DNA from: Albibacterium bauzanense | Lineage (GTDB): Bacteria > Bacteroidota > Bacteroidia > Sphingobacteriales > Sphingobacteriaceae | Reading direction: 5' to 3' | DNA: 64,000 nucleotides | NCBI RefSeq assembly: GCF_004339765.1 | Contig: NZ_SMGO01000002.1 | Span: 620,001 to 684,000 of the forward strand | Shown: in pieces, positions 27,265 through 35,796 of the stretch | How positions within the stretch are numbered: position 1 is the first letter of the stretch | Layout of the letters: each line of letters starts with the position of its first letter | Position numbers and translations under genes: made by a program | The notes under the pieces: generated by a model | What the model saw: the letters and a program-made list of their open reading frames with translations, nothing else | Database searches by the model: none | Told to the model about the DNA's origin: nothing

Positions 27265-28113
27265 ATGAGGCAAATTTCCTTATTATTTATACTTATTGTT
27301 TTTCTGTCATCCTGTTTGCCGAAGCAAGGTGTTGTTCGCCAACCTCCTGACAGACGTGATTCTGCTCCTGAAAGATCGTCACCTGCACCCACACCTATTA
27401 CAGGAAGCAGCACTAATTTAGCACGAAGTACTTCCGCAGAAGCTTATATTGCCCGCTTTAAAGATATTGCTATCTCAGAGATGGATGAGTATGGCATCCC
27501 GGCCAGTATAAAATTGGCCCAAGCACTTTTGGAATCAGGAAATGGGAATTCATCATTGGCGCGTAATGCGAATAATCATTTTGGAATCAAATGTACAACC
27601 AGTTGGCAAGGACGAACTGTTTTGCAATCAGACGATCATATTAACGATTGCTTTCGCGTATACAACAATCCGGAAGAGTCATTTAGAGACCATTCAGAAT
27701 TTCTTCTGAGAGCACGCTATGCTGCTCTTTTTAAATTAGACAAAGATGATTATGTAGGTTGGGCCAGAGGTTTAAAAAGTGCAGGCTATGCAACAAACCC
27801 ACGCTATGCTGAACTGCTTATCAGTTTAATAGAGCGTTATAATTTGCATCAGTATGATAAAGCAGAAACAAGGAGAGAGAAAACTCAGCGCGAAGAAGTA
27901 GTCTTAACAGAAATCGTACAAGAGATGCCGCAGCAAGCTAAAATGGAGCAAGCCCAACCTGTTGTTGCTATGAGTATCCACGAGGTTAGACCAGGAGATA
28001 CACTTTTCAGTATTTCTCAGAAATACAACCTTACAGTTGATGAGCTTAAAATTTTGAATAATTTGAATGGAGAAGGCATCAGTGTCGGACAGTTGCTACT
28101 AGTCTCTAAGTAG
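27265..28113 (+). CDS. glucosaminidase-LysM lipoprotein (second of tandem pair)
   Basis: 282 aa. Lipoprotein signal MRQISLLFILIVFLSSCLPK with lipobox Cys at 17, then a Pro/Ser/Arg-rich linker (about 22-55). The glucosaminidase domain has the catalytic Glu in ALLESGNGNSSLA and NNHFGIKCTTSW, the same NNHFGIK signature as its neighbour. A coiled Q/E-rich linker leads to a C-terminal LysM (HEVRPGDTLFSISQKYN). It is anchored in a membrane while the first paralogue looks soluble, suggesting division of labour after duplication. Confidence 0.9.
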   Translation: MRQISLLFILIVFLSSCLPKQGVVRQPPDRRDSAPERSSPAPTPITGSSTNLARSTSAEAYIARFKDIAISEMDEYGIPASIKLAQALLESGNGNSSLARNANNHFGIKCTTSWQGRTVLQSDDHINDCFRVYNNPEESFRDHSEFLLRARYAALFKLDKDDYVGWARGLKSAGYATNPRYAELLISLIERYNLHQYDKAETRREKTQREEVVLTEIVQEMPQQAKMEQAQPVVAMSIHEVRPGDTLFSISQKYNLTVDELKILNNLNGEGISVGQLLLVSK

Positions 28114-28129
28114 TCATCTGTTAAAAATT

Positions 28130-28918
28130 GTGAAATCGTTAAACCTTCTGAATTATCTTCTTAGTTTTACGCTAGTGAAGAAATTAGGCCTATTTATATC
28201 TTTTATATTCTATTCCGGGTTCCTTTTAGCCCAGCAGGAAACTGATGGCTTAGTTTACGATGAAGGTACCAAGCAACGCATCGCAAAAGTTTATATCTAT
28301 AATACCAATAGTGATACAGGAACCTTTAGTAATCTTAAGGGTGAATTTCATTTAAAAGTTTCCGATGGTGATGTTTTAATAGCTGCCGTTGAGGGTTATT
28401 TTCCTGATACACTTACATTCAGGAATGAATCAGCTATTTTGATTTATCTTAAACGGTCATCAACTTTATTAAGGGAAGTAACAATCATTGCTCGTAGGTC
28501 GCCAGAAGAACTCTTAAAAGAAAAAAAGGAGGATTATAATACAGCCTATAGTAAGGGAGATCCAGGCCCTCTATTCTCAGTTGGTAATACAGGTGCCGGG
28601 TTGAGTATAGGTGCTTTATATTCGCTTTTAAGTAAAGAAGGAAAGAATGCACGCTATCTTCAGGAAATAATAGAGCGGGATTATCAAAACGATATCATCG
28701 ACTATCGATTTACCCCAGAGCTGGTAACCGCACTGACTGGATTGAGGGATAAAGATCTGGATGATTTCATGATGCAATACCGTCCTTCTTATTATTTTAT
28801 ATTAGCTAGCAACGATTACTCATTGGCTTTATATATTCGTTCATCTTATCAGGACTATAGGAGAAATCCTTACTTAAGACGTTTGCCTCCATTAAAAGAG
28901 GAGTTACAAAGTCCATAG
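28130..28918 (+). CDS. carboxypeptidase-regulatory-like domain protein
   Basis: 262 aa from GTG 28130. A hydrophobic stretch with cleavage-like FLLAQQE at about residues 30-36 suggests export. Residues about 37-115 form a CarboxypepD_reg-like beta sandwich (GLVYDEGTKQRIAKVYIYN, GTFSNLKGEFHLKVSDG), the domain usually found at the front of TonB-dependent receptors. The rest is helical, charged and ends in a proline-rich RRLPPLKEELQSP. It is a stand-alone version with no receptor attached; its role in the envelope is unknown. It follows the LysM pair by 16 bp and may be in the same operon. Confidence 0.7.
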   Translation: MKSLNLLNYLLSFTLVKKLGLFISFIFYSGFLLAQQETDGLVYDEGTKQRIAKVYIYNTNSDTGTFSNLKGEFHLKVSDGDVLIAAVEGYFPDTLTFRNESAILIYLKRSSTLLREVTIIARRSPEELLKEKKEDYNTAYSKGDPGPLFSVGNTGAGLSIGALYSLLSKEGKNARYLQEIIERDYQNDIIDYRFTPELVTALTGLRDKDLDDFMMQYRPSYYFILASNDYSLALYIRSSYQDYRRNPYLRRLPPLKEELQSP

Positions 28919-28946
28919 ATAAATATAGATAATTAGATACTTTGCT

Positions 28947-28954
28947 TACTTTTG
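28947..28954 (+). promoter_or_regulatory. -7 element abutting the DUF3078 start
   Basis: TACTTTTG ends 4 nt before the ATG at 28959, the same arrangement as at the O-methyltransferase gene. It would give a leaderless mRNA. No -33 box seen. Confidence 0.35.
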
Positions 28955-28958
28955 TTTT

Positions 28959-29945
28959 ATGAAGTATATTTTTACCTTGTCTACCGTATTGCTTTTAGCT
29001 TTTCAGTATGCGGCTTTTGCTCAACAAGATACTGATCTGAACTCTCTTCGTCAAGCTCCTCAAAAGGAAAGTTTACCAGTAAAAACGCCTCCATTAATTA
29101 TTGAAGAAATAAAGGTGCCACAAAGTACACTGGATTTAGAGATAGATTATTGGAGGAATTGGACAACCTTTGGAATCAATGTCAATCAAGCTTCTTTTAG
29201 TGACAATTGGAAAGGAGGAGGACTAAGTTCATTCTCTATCGGGGGGCTTTTCAATCATAAATCGGAATATAATAAAGACGGCAAAAACTTTCATACAGAA
29301 TTAGTACTTCAATATGGAACGTTGAGAAATAAAGATCAACTTTCCAGAAAAAGTAATGACCGTATCTTTTGGGATAATAAAGGAGGTATTAAGCTATCAA
29401 AATCCTGGTCATTCTTTGCTTCTCTAGCTTTGGAGACTCAATTTTCTGCAGGTTATGCCTATGAAATGGAGGATGGAAAGGATACCAGGGGCGCATTGAT
29501 TTCTAATTTCTTTGCTCCTGGCTATATAACAGAGTCGGTGGGTATTGAATTTGCACCAGATAAAACATTCTCTTTGCGGTTTGGTACAGGAACAGCACGG
29601 CAAACTTTTGTTCTGGATGATCGTATAATGCTAGATAAAAATAAAAAACGATTTGGTGTTGATTCAGGGAAGAATTTTAGAAATGAACTGGCATTTCAGC
29701 TTGTTGCAAATTTGAATCGTGACTTAAGTAAGAACTTTAATATAAAGAGTCGTTATGCTTTTTTTGCAAATTATAATGAATTGGGAGATGCTAGTCATCG
29801 TTTAGATGCAACTCTCACAAGTCAGGTAACTCGCGTTATTAATGTGTCATTAAGTGGTGTATTATGGTATGATAAAACCATTGTTGATGGCGTTCAACTA
29901 AGTCAGGCATTGGCACTTGGAGTTATATACAAATTTCCACGATAG
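28959..29945 (+). CDS. DUF3078 outer-membrane beta-barrel protein
   Basis: 328 aa. Signal peptide MKYIFTLSTVLLLAFQYAAFA (cleavage near AFAQQ). After a short proline-rich linker the DUF3078 motif appears: YWRNWTTFGINVNQASFSDN followed by WKGGGLSSFSIGG. The remainder alternates in long amphipathic strands (FHTELVLQYGT, FKLSKS, FRNELAFQLVANLN) and ends in an aromatic-rich strand LGVIYKFPR, as expected of an outer-membrane barrel. DUF3078 is a Bacteroidota family of unknown function. It is followed 26 bp later by the amidase. Confidence 0.85.
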   Translation: MKYIFTLSTVLLLAFQYAAFAQQDTDLNSLRQAPQKESLPVKTPPLIIEEIKVPQSTLDLEIDYWRNWTTFGINVNQASFSDNWKGGGLSSFSIGGLFNHKSEYNKDGKNFHTELVLQYGTLRNKDQLSRKSNDRIFWDNKGGIKLSKSWSFFASLALETQFSAGYAYEMEDGKDTRGALISNFFAPGYITESVGIEFAPDKTFSLRFGTGTARQTFVLDDRIMLDKNKKRFGVDSGKNFRNELAFQLVANLNRDLSKNFNIKSRYAFFANYNELGDASHRLDATLTSQVTRVINVSLSGVLWYDKTIVDGVQLSQALALGVIYKFPR

Positions 29946-29971
29946 TAAATGGAATGTTAAATGATGGGATT

Positions 29972-30826
29972 ATGAAAGGACTAAACGTATTTATTTTTGG
30001 ATGTATATTAACGTTGCTTATAACCTCCTGCGCAGCGAAGAAAAATAAGTACGCTGAAACCAATGAAATTCATACTCAGCATGTTGAAGAAATAGTTGAA
30101 GACATTCAGAAACCATTACCTCCTCCTCAGCCTTCGCCCGAGGTTTTTGTGGCAGATGTCAAAGGAAAACGAGATGATCTTGATTGGGTAGGTACGGTTA
30201 ACTTTGATATGCGCAGACCCAGCTATGTAGTTATTCATCATACTGCACAAGAAAGCCTGGATCAAACCATTCGTACTTTTACTCTTGAAAGCACACAAGT
30301 AAGTGCTCACTATGTAATTGGTAGAGATGGAAAGACTGTGCAGATGTTGAATGATTACCTACGTTCATGGCATGCCGGAGTTTCCCGTTGGGGCAAGATT
30401 ACTGACATGAACTCTCAATCGATTGGTATCGAATTAGATAATAATGGAAAGGAGCCCTTCTCTAATCTACAAATCAATAGTTTACTTCGTTTATTAGATA
30501 CGTTAAAAGCACATTATCGCATTCCAACAGAAAACTTTATAGGGCATTCCGATATTGCCCCAACTCGTAAACAAGATCCCAGTGTTTATTTTCCCTGGAA
30601 ATTATTGGCAGAGAAAGGCTTTGGGATCTGGTACGATGATTCTCTCGCAACACCGCCTATAGATTTTAATCCGGCCCTGGCCTTACAGATAATCGGCTTT
30701 GATACACGAAATATGCCTGCAGCTATTATAGCTTTTAAACGGCACTATGTTCAAAGTGATATCTTGCCAGTATTTACAGAGTCCGATCTCAAGATACTCT
30801 ACAACATCTATTTAAAGCAGAATTAA
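29972..30826 (+). CDS. N-acetylmuramoyl-L-alanine amidase lipoprotein
   Basis: 284 aa from ATG 29972, which gives the lipoprotein signal MKGLNVFIFGCILTLLITSC (lipobox LITSC); the ATG at 29954 would add six residues in front. The Amidase_2 domain spans about 75-215: zinc ligand in VVIHHTAQ, the HYVIGRDGKT strand, and the second His with the catalytic Lys/Asp region in GHSDIAPTRKQDP. It cleaves the bond between MurNAc and L-Ala. Residues beyond 220 form a helical extension of unknown use. It completes a run of wall-active genes from 26.6 kb and is convergent with glnS, 4 bp apart. Confidence 0.9.
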   Translation: MKGLNVFIFGCILTLLITSCAAKKNKYAETNEIHTQHVEEIVEDIQKPLPPPQPSPEVFVADVKGKRDDLDWVGTVNFDMRRPSYVVIHHTAQESLDQTIRTFTLESTQVSAHYVIGRDGKTVQMLNDYLRSWHAGVSRWGKITDMNSQSIGIELDNNGKEPFSNLQINSLLRLLDTLKAHYRIPTENFIGHSDIAPTRKQDPSVYFPWKLLAEKGFGIWYDDSLATPPIDFNPALALQIIGFDTRNMPAAIIAFKRHYVQSDILPVFTESDLKILYNIYLKQN

Positions 30827-30830
30827 CGGG

Positions 30831-32492
30831 TTATTTATTAGTTTCCTTGGCCCAATTATCCCTTAATCCTACAGTACGGTTGAATATAAGTTTGTCAGAA
30901 CTTGTTAGCTTATCCAACGTAAAATAACCCAATCGAATAAATTGATAGCCTCTGCCAACTATTGCATTTGCCAGGTCCGGCTCAATATAAGCGTTTATAA
31001 TAGTTAAGCTATCTGGATTTAATGTCGATTTAAAATCTTCTTCTAAAACAGGATTCTCTACTTGGAATAAGCGATCATATAAGCGAACTTCAGCAGTTTT
31101 GGCATGAAGAGCACTCACCCAATGGATGGTTCCTTTTACCTTTAGGCCACTTGTATCTTCTCCACTTTTAGAGTTTGGTATGTAGCTGCAATGTATTTCT
31201 GTTACCTTACCATCGGAATCTTTCTTAAAATCGTCGCATTGGATAATGTAAGCATTCTTTAAACGTACTTGCTTATCTGGTCCTAAGCGAAAAAATTTCT
31301 TAGGGGCATCTTCCATAAAATCATCACGTTCAATCCACAATTCTCTGCTAAAAGGAATCTCGCGTTCACCCTCACCACCTTCTACTTCCGGATTGTTTTC
31401 TCCAATTAGAATCTCTTCCTTTCCTTCCGGATAGTTTGTAATTATTAGCTTAACAGGATCTAATACAGCCATTCTTCGCCAGGCTGTTTTGTTAAGGTCT
31501 TCACGAATGCAAAACTCCAGCAAGCCAAAATCGATCATATTCTCACGCTTCGCTACACCAATTCTATCGCAGAAATTACGAATACTGGCTGCTGTATAAC
31601 CTCTTCTTCGTAAACCACTAATCGTTGGCATACGTGGATCATCCCATCCATCTACCAGTTTTTCATTAACTAATTGCAATAAGCGGCGCTTGCTCATAAC
31701 GGTATAAGTCATATTTAAGCGAGCAAATTCATATTGTTTTGACTCATAAATACCAATATTCTCTATCAGCCAATTATATAGATCACGATGTGGAATAAAC
31801 TCTAACGTACAAACAGAGTGAGTAATTTCTTCGATCGAATCACTTTGTCCATGTGCAAAGTCATACATTGGGTAAATGCACCACTCATTTCCGGTACGGT
31901 GATGATGTGCATGTTTAATGCGGTATAATAAAGGGTCGCGAAGATGCATATTAGGATTAGCTAAATCAATCTTAGCTCTTAATACCATTTCGCCATCTTG
32001 ATATCTTCCTGCACGCATTTCTTCAAACAAACGCAGGTTATCTTCAACGCTTCTACTACGGGCACTTGTAGGTTTACCAGCTTCTGTTGGAGTTCCTTTA
32101 GCTGCTGCAATTTCTTCAGCACTACTTTCATCTACATAAGCTAAACCTTTTTTGATTAGAATGACTGCGAAATCATATAGTTTTTGGAAATAATCAGAAG
32201 TATATAATTCCTTATCCCATTCAAAGCCTAACCATTTGATATCGTTCTTGATGCTATCTACATATTCCACATCTTCTGTTACAGGATTGGTATCATCAAA
32301 ACGTAAATTGGTCTTGCCATTATATTTTTTTGCTAATCCAAAGTTTAAGCAAATAGATTTAGCATGACCAATGTGTAAATAGCCATTTGGCTCAGGCGGG
32401 AAACGCGTTAAAACACGACCACCATGTTTATTGGTTCTTAAGTCTTCCTCTATAATTTCCTCAATAAAATTGAGTGATTTCTCTTCAGTCAT
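30831..32492 (-). CDS. glnS: glutaminyl-tRNA synthetase
   Basis: 553 aa class I synthetase charging tRNA-Gln. The HIGH motif is in [17 protein letters not shown] (about residues 34-50) and the KMSKS-like motif in [13 protein letters not shown]. The two C-terminal anticodon-binding beta barrels are present ([16 protein letters not shown] and [10 protein letters not shown]-like strands). Presence of GlnRS means this bacterium does not depend only on the transamidation route for Gln-tRNA. The start ATG is only about 8 nt from a TAnnTTTG element. Confidence 0.96.
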   Translation of the reverse strand: MTEEKSLNFIEEIIEEDLRTNKHGGRVLTRFPPEPNGYLHIGHAKSICLNFGLAKKYNGKTNLRFDDTNPVTEDVEYVDSIKNDIKWLGFEWDKELYTSDYFQKLYDFAVILIKKGLAYVDESSAEEIAAAKGTPTEAGKPTSARSRSVEDNLRLFEEMRAGRYQDGEMVLRAKIDLANPNMHLRDPLLYRIKHAHHHRTGNEWCIYPMYDFAHGQSDSIEEITHSVCTLEFIPHRDLYNWLIENIGIYESKQYEFARLNMTYTVMSKRRLLQLVNEKLVDGWDDPRMPTISGLRRRGYTAASIRNFCDRIGVAKRENMIDFGLLEFCIREDLNKTAWRRMAVLDPVKLIITNYPEGKEEILIGENNPEVEGGEGEREIPFSRELWIERDDFMEDAPKKFFRLGPDKQVRLKNAYIIQCDDFKKDSDGKVTEIHCSYIPNSKSGEDTSGLKVKGTIHWVSALHAKTAEVRLYDRLFQVENPVLEEDFKSTLNPDSLTIINAYIEPDLANAIVGRGYQFIRLGYFTLDKLTSSDKLIFNRTVGLRDNWAKETNK

Positions 32493-32499
32493 AATGTGA

Positions 32500-32507
32500 C
32501 AAAAATA
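32500..32507 (-). promoter_or_regulatory. -7 element abutting the glnS start
   Basis: The minus strand reads TATTTTTG, matching TAnnTTTG, with its last G 8 nt from the first base of the glnS ATG. The predicted transcript would have a leader of only a few bases. Confidence 0.4.
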
Positions 32508-32536
32508 GCGATTTGACCTTGATAAAAATAATATAG

Positions 32537-32551
32537 CCTATTATTAATAGG
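32537..32551. promoter_or_regulatory. 15-bp palindrome, possible operator upstream of the LuxR gene
   Basis: CCTATTATTAATAGG is a perfect palindrome of 7-bp half sites around a central T. It lies about 18 bp upstream of the -33 box of the LuxR-type regulator gene and between it and the divergent glnS. LuxR-type regulators often bind such symmetrical sites, so auto-regulation is possible. AT-rich palindromes also arise by chance. Confidence 0.35.
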
Positions 32552-32568
32552 AGAATGAAGTTAATAAT

Positions 32569-32598
32569 TTTGACTCATTATTAATAATGTTATATTTG
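32569..32598 (+). promoter_or_regulatory. Bacteroidota-type promoter of the LuxR gene
   Basis: TTTG at 32569-32572 and TATATTTG at 32591-32598 are separated by 18 nt. Transcription would begin near 32603, about 54 nt before the ATG at 32657. The spacing is one base shorter than the best examples in this window. Confidence 0.55.
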
Positions 32599-32656
32599 TT
32601 AATATAAACTCTGGTAATATATACTCAAATGATATTGCTAACCAATTATTAATACA

Positions 32657-33388
32657 ATGAAAACCAATCGGTTAAGTTCTGGTGAGATGAAGGATTTAGC
32701 GACTTCGCAGATCTTTTCTCTTGAAAATAGAATAGCCAATGGCAAATGTACTTTAAATGAAATTGGAGATTTCATACCAGGATCAGTTATGGTTCAGAAC
32801 CTGAAAATACCACAGGTTACTTATATGAATACTTGGGGGTGTGAAAACTTAGGTCATTCAATGGACGAAATTAATGCACTGGGCGATGAATATTATGATA
32901 AATTCTTTGTGCCTGGTGAATCTGAAAGACTTCTTAATGGTATGAAGAATTACCTTCAGCGTGGTGACCAATCTGAATTATACAGCTTTTTTCAGCAAGT
33001 AAAGACTGGCCCTAAATCTGAATACGGATGGTTTTATACTATATGTAAACATATGAGGGGAAATGTGAAAAATCAAGACCCCACCGGACTCTTTCTTTTA
33101 TCTACCCCAATGTCTGGAATGAACCCTGTAGTAACTAAAGTTAATAAACTTCTTGATGGCAATGAATTTGTTGTTAAACACTACAGAGTGTTCGCACTAT
33201 TAACCAAGCGTGAGAAAGAAATAATTTCACTTCTGACAGAAGGTAAATCTTCACCCGAGATAGCTGACCAACTATTTATCTCAAAACATACGGTCAGCAC
33301 TCATAGGAAGAATATAGCCAGCAAACTTAACATAACATCCTTCGCAGAACTATTAAAGTTTGCTATTGCTTTTGATCTTATCCGGTAA
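32657..33388 (+). CDS. LuxR-type transcriptional regulator with PAS-like sensor domain
   Basis: 243 aa, no membrane segment. The N-terminal part (about 35-165) looks like a PAS-type sensor: VTYMNTWGCENLGHSMDEI is the PAS core pattern, followed by a helix and beta strands (SEYGWFYTICKHM). The C-terminal GerE/LuxR helix-turn-helix runs from LTKREKEIISLLTEGKSS to HRKNIASKLNI (about 185-230), complete. No receiver-domain aspartate is seen, so it is not a classical response regulator. It lies 137 bp upstream of the FAS1-SusD chimera on the same strand, which it may control; the gap has a repeated 8-bp TAGCTGAT (near 33410 and 33465). Confidence 0.85.
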   Translation: MKTNRLSSGEMKDLATSQIFSLENRIANGKCTLNEIGDFIPGSVMVQNLKIPQVTYMNTWGCENLGHSMDEINALGDEYYDKFFVPGESERLLNGMKNYLQRGDQSELYSFFQQVKTGPKSEYGWFYTICKHMRGNVKNQDPTGLFLLSTPMSGMNPVVTKVNKLLDGNEFVVKHYRVFALLTKREKEIISLLTEGKSSPEIADQLFISKHTVSTHRKNIASKLNITSFAELLKFAIAFDLIR

Positions 33389-33525
33389 TTATTTCTTTCA
33401 TATTGTATATAGCTGATCTTCTTATAAATACCTAAAAGTGAGTATTGTATCGAAGCCATCAATAGCTGATTTTTGGATTTAATTGTAAAGTTAAATTATA
33501 ACCAATAGTATTAAAACCAAAAATT

Positions 33526-35712
33526 ATGAAACACAATTATTTGCTAATCGTCACAATATTAGCATTTGGACTCATTACGTCCTGTAAGAAAGATCCTGCT
33601 CCTAAGCCAGATCCAGAACCCGATCCAGGTACAACTATCGTAGATGACCGTCCACCTGAGAAAGTTGTTGAAGCATTAACAACAGAACTTGCCAAAGTAG
33701 AAGATGTCAGTGAGTTTGCCGAAGCCCTGAAAAATGTTGTGCTTACCCAGGAAGAGGTCTCCCAGGGGCTTACTATTTTTGCTCCTTTAAATTCGCAAAG
33801 GTCTGCTCCACAAGCTATAGCATCTCGGTTTTCTAATAGAACAATGGTTGCATCTGCTTCTCAAGAGCGTTTTTCGAACAGATTATCTGCTGAAGTCTCT
33901 GAGCCTGTTGAATTAACTGACGCGGAATTAAGAGATCATATTGTTAAAGGTGTATATAAACTTGCAGATTTAGCAGATGGAACAGTATTGATTACTTTAA
34001 GCGGTAAGAGTCTTAAGATTAAGAAAGAAGGCGATCAGACGTGGATTAATGGAGTAAAGATGAATGAGGGTACAGTCTCGGCTGATGGTAAACAAACAAT
34101 TTTTGTAGTTAATGAGCCATTAACTGGTACCGAAGTAACCGATGAGCCGGCTGCTCCGAGTGGCATTGAGGTTACCGTATGGGATGCAACAGAATGGAGC
34201 CCTGAAAATTCAATGGGTAAAGTTGCTTCAGGTGCACAAGTAGCTATTTATCGCACTCAGTTAGATTATGCCAATGATAATCCACTTTTTGAGGAAGAAT
34301 CAGATGCTCAAGGGAAGGTAACATTTAATAATGTAGAACCAGGAATCTATTATATAGTAGCAACAAAAGGGGATATGAGCAATATCTTTTATAAGAATAA
34401 AAACCCTGGGGATGAGCTATTTACTGGTATGGTTTCAGTGGGAATTTTCCAAACTCAAGGTCAGATGGATGCTGCCGCTGCGAATCAATCAAAAAAGCTT
34501 GGTAATTTTGAATGGATGGATATGAATGGAGATGGAGTGATTAACAATGATGATAGAGTAACTCTGCCAGCTGAATCTGTGGATATAGAAGAGGGTAATA
34601 TAGTTCCAATTTCAATTTTAATTGGCTACAGTGATAACGATGCAATGGGACCTTTAAGAAGAGAATCTCAAGTGCTTGATTTCTTGACAGGTGGTTATAT
34701 AAATATCACAGATTGGTTAAGCAAAGAGATCCCATTGTTGGATGGAGTATTGAGTGATGACTCAGACGCTCCTCAGGATGGGTACTCAACTTATTTGGGC
34801 ATGCCGGCAATCGATAATTTTACCTTTTTAGCAACTAATGTTGCAATTAATCAGTTATGGAATGTTTCATATGGAAATATAAGTAATTTAAATAAATTGA
34901 TCCGTGACGTTCCTAATGTAAATATGGCAAATAAGAACCAAGTACTTGCTCAGGCAAGAGCTTTGCGCGCTGCTATTTACATTCAGTTAATGACCTATTA
35001 CGGAAATGTTCCTATTCAAAACGATGTAGTGATGGAAGCGGGAATAGTTAATAGTAGTAAACAAGAAGTGTATGAGTATATTAAACAAGAGCTAACTGAA
35101 ATTCAGAATGATATGCCTGGCGCAAATACAGGTAATTTAGGGCAATTAAATAACTTGTTTACTTCTGCATTATTATCTAAAGCTGCTTTAGCAAATAAAG
35201 ATTATACACTAGCTGCTGCAGCTGCTGCCGAGGTTATTAATTCAAATAAATATGTATTGGAGAGCTCGAACACTGCTTTTACACAAACTAGTAAAGAAAC
35301 TATATGGGGTTATCCTTCACAGTTTACAAATGAATTCAGAGCATACTTCTTTGGTAGAACATTCTCGCCTGTTATACGCTTATCAGAGATCTATTTAATT
35401 GCTGCTGAAGCGAATATTCAAACAGGAAACGTTCAAAAAGCAATAGGTTATTTAAATCCGATCTTGCAAAGTAATTCATTACCTAGCCTTTTGGGTACAG
35501 AAAGTACAGGTGCTTTAAATAATGCACTCAGAAATGTATGGAAAACTTCCATGCCACGTGAGGGACTTCGCTTTGCTAATTTAGTACGATGGGGAATAGC
35601 TTCTGAAGTATTGGGAAATAAAGGATTCAATGCGTCTAAGCATAATTTATTGCCAATACCTCAAGTAACTATTGATAGATTCTCAGGTATCACACAAAAT
35701 CCTGGATACTAA
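33526..35712 (+). CDS. orphan FAS1 / SpaA-like / SusD C-terminal chimera, lipoprotein
   Basis: 728 aa with an unusual order. Lipoprotein signal ending FGLITSC (Cys 20) and a Pro/Asp linker. Residues about 45-196 resemble a fasciclin FAS1 domain (LTIFAPLN, LRDHIVKGVYKLADL, QTIFVVNEPL) interrupted by a Ser/Ala-rich insert with RFSNR twice. About 213-292 is a prealbumin/SpaA-like sandwich (GKVTFNNVEPGIYYIVATKG). About 329-345 is an EF-hand-like loop, DMNGDGVINNDDR. From about 390 it is a SusD/RagB C-terminal half: ALRAAIYIQLMTYYGNVP, IRLSEIYLIAAEANIQTG, REGLRFANLVRWG and a final QNPGY. There is no partner SusC beside it. The SusD part is about 340 residues, shorter than usual. Function unknown; a surface-exposed adhesin or binder is plausible. 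Confidence 0.75.
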   Translation: MKHNYLLIVTILAFGLITSCKKDPAPKPDPEPDPGTTIVDDRPPEKVVEALTTELAKVEDVSEFAEALKNVVLTQEEVSQGLTIFAPLNSQRSAPQAIASRFSNRTMVASASQERFSNRLSAEVSEPVELTDAELRDHIVKGVYKLADLADGTVLITLSGKSLKIKKEGDQTWINGVKMNEGTVSADGKQTIFVVNEPLTGTEVTDEPAAPSGIEVTVWDATEWSPENSMGKVASGAQVAIYRTQLDYANDNPLFEEESDAQGKVTFNNVEPGIYYIVATKGDMSNIFYKNKNPGDELFTGMVSVGIFQTQGQMDAAAANQSKKLGNFEWMDMNGDGVINNDDRVTLPAESVDIEEGNIVPISILIGYSDNDAMGPLRRESQVLDFLTGGYINITDWLSKEIPLLDGVLSDDSDAPQDGYSTYLGMPAIDNFTFLATNVAINQLWNVSYGNISNLNKLIRDVPNVNMANKNQVLAQARALRAAIYIQLMTYYGNVPIQNDVVMEAGIVNSSKQEVYEYIKQELTEIQNDMPGANTGNLGQLNNLFTSALLSKAALANKDYTLAAAAAAEVINSNKYVLESSNTAFTQTSKETIWGYPSQFTNEFRAYFFGRTFSPVIRLSEIYLIAAEANIQTGNVQKAIGYLNPILQSNSLPSLLGTESTGALNNALRNVWKTSMPREGLRFANLVRWGIASEVLGNKGFNASKHNLLPIPQVTIDRFSGITQNPGY

Positions 35713-35721
35713 TTAGATTCC

Positions 35722-35770
35722 ATAGAGAGATAGAAATTGTAATTATTGATTTCTATCTCTCTATTTCTTG
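35722..35770 (+). terminator. strong hairpin terminator after the FAS1-SusD gene
   Basis: Positions 35722-35737 are exactly reverse-complementary to 35749-35764 (16 bp, no mismatch) with an 11-nt loop; TTTCTTG follows. It lies 9 bp after the stop codon at 35712 and immediately before the -7 element of mfd. Confidence 0.75.
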
Positions 35771-35780
35771 TGAAGATAAC

Positions 35781-35788
35781 TATCTTTG
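35781..35788 (+). promoter_or_regulatory. -7 element abutting the mfd start
   Basis: TATCTTTG matches TAnnTTTG. The GTG start of mfd is 8 nt further on, so the mRNA would have almost no leader. This position also argues that codons upstream of 35797 are not translated. Confidence 0.5.
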
Positions 35789-35796
35789 CATCAAAC

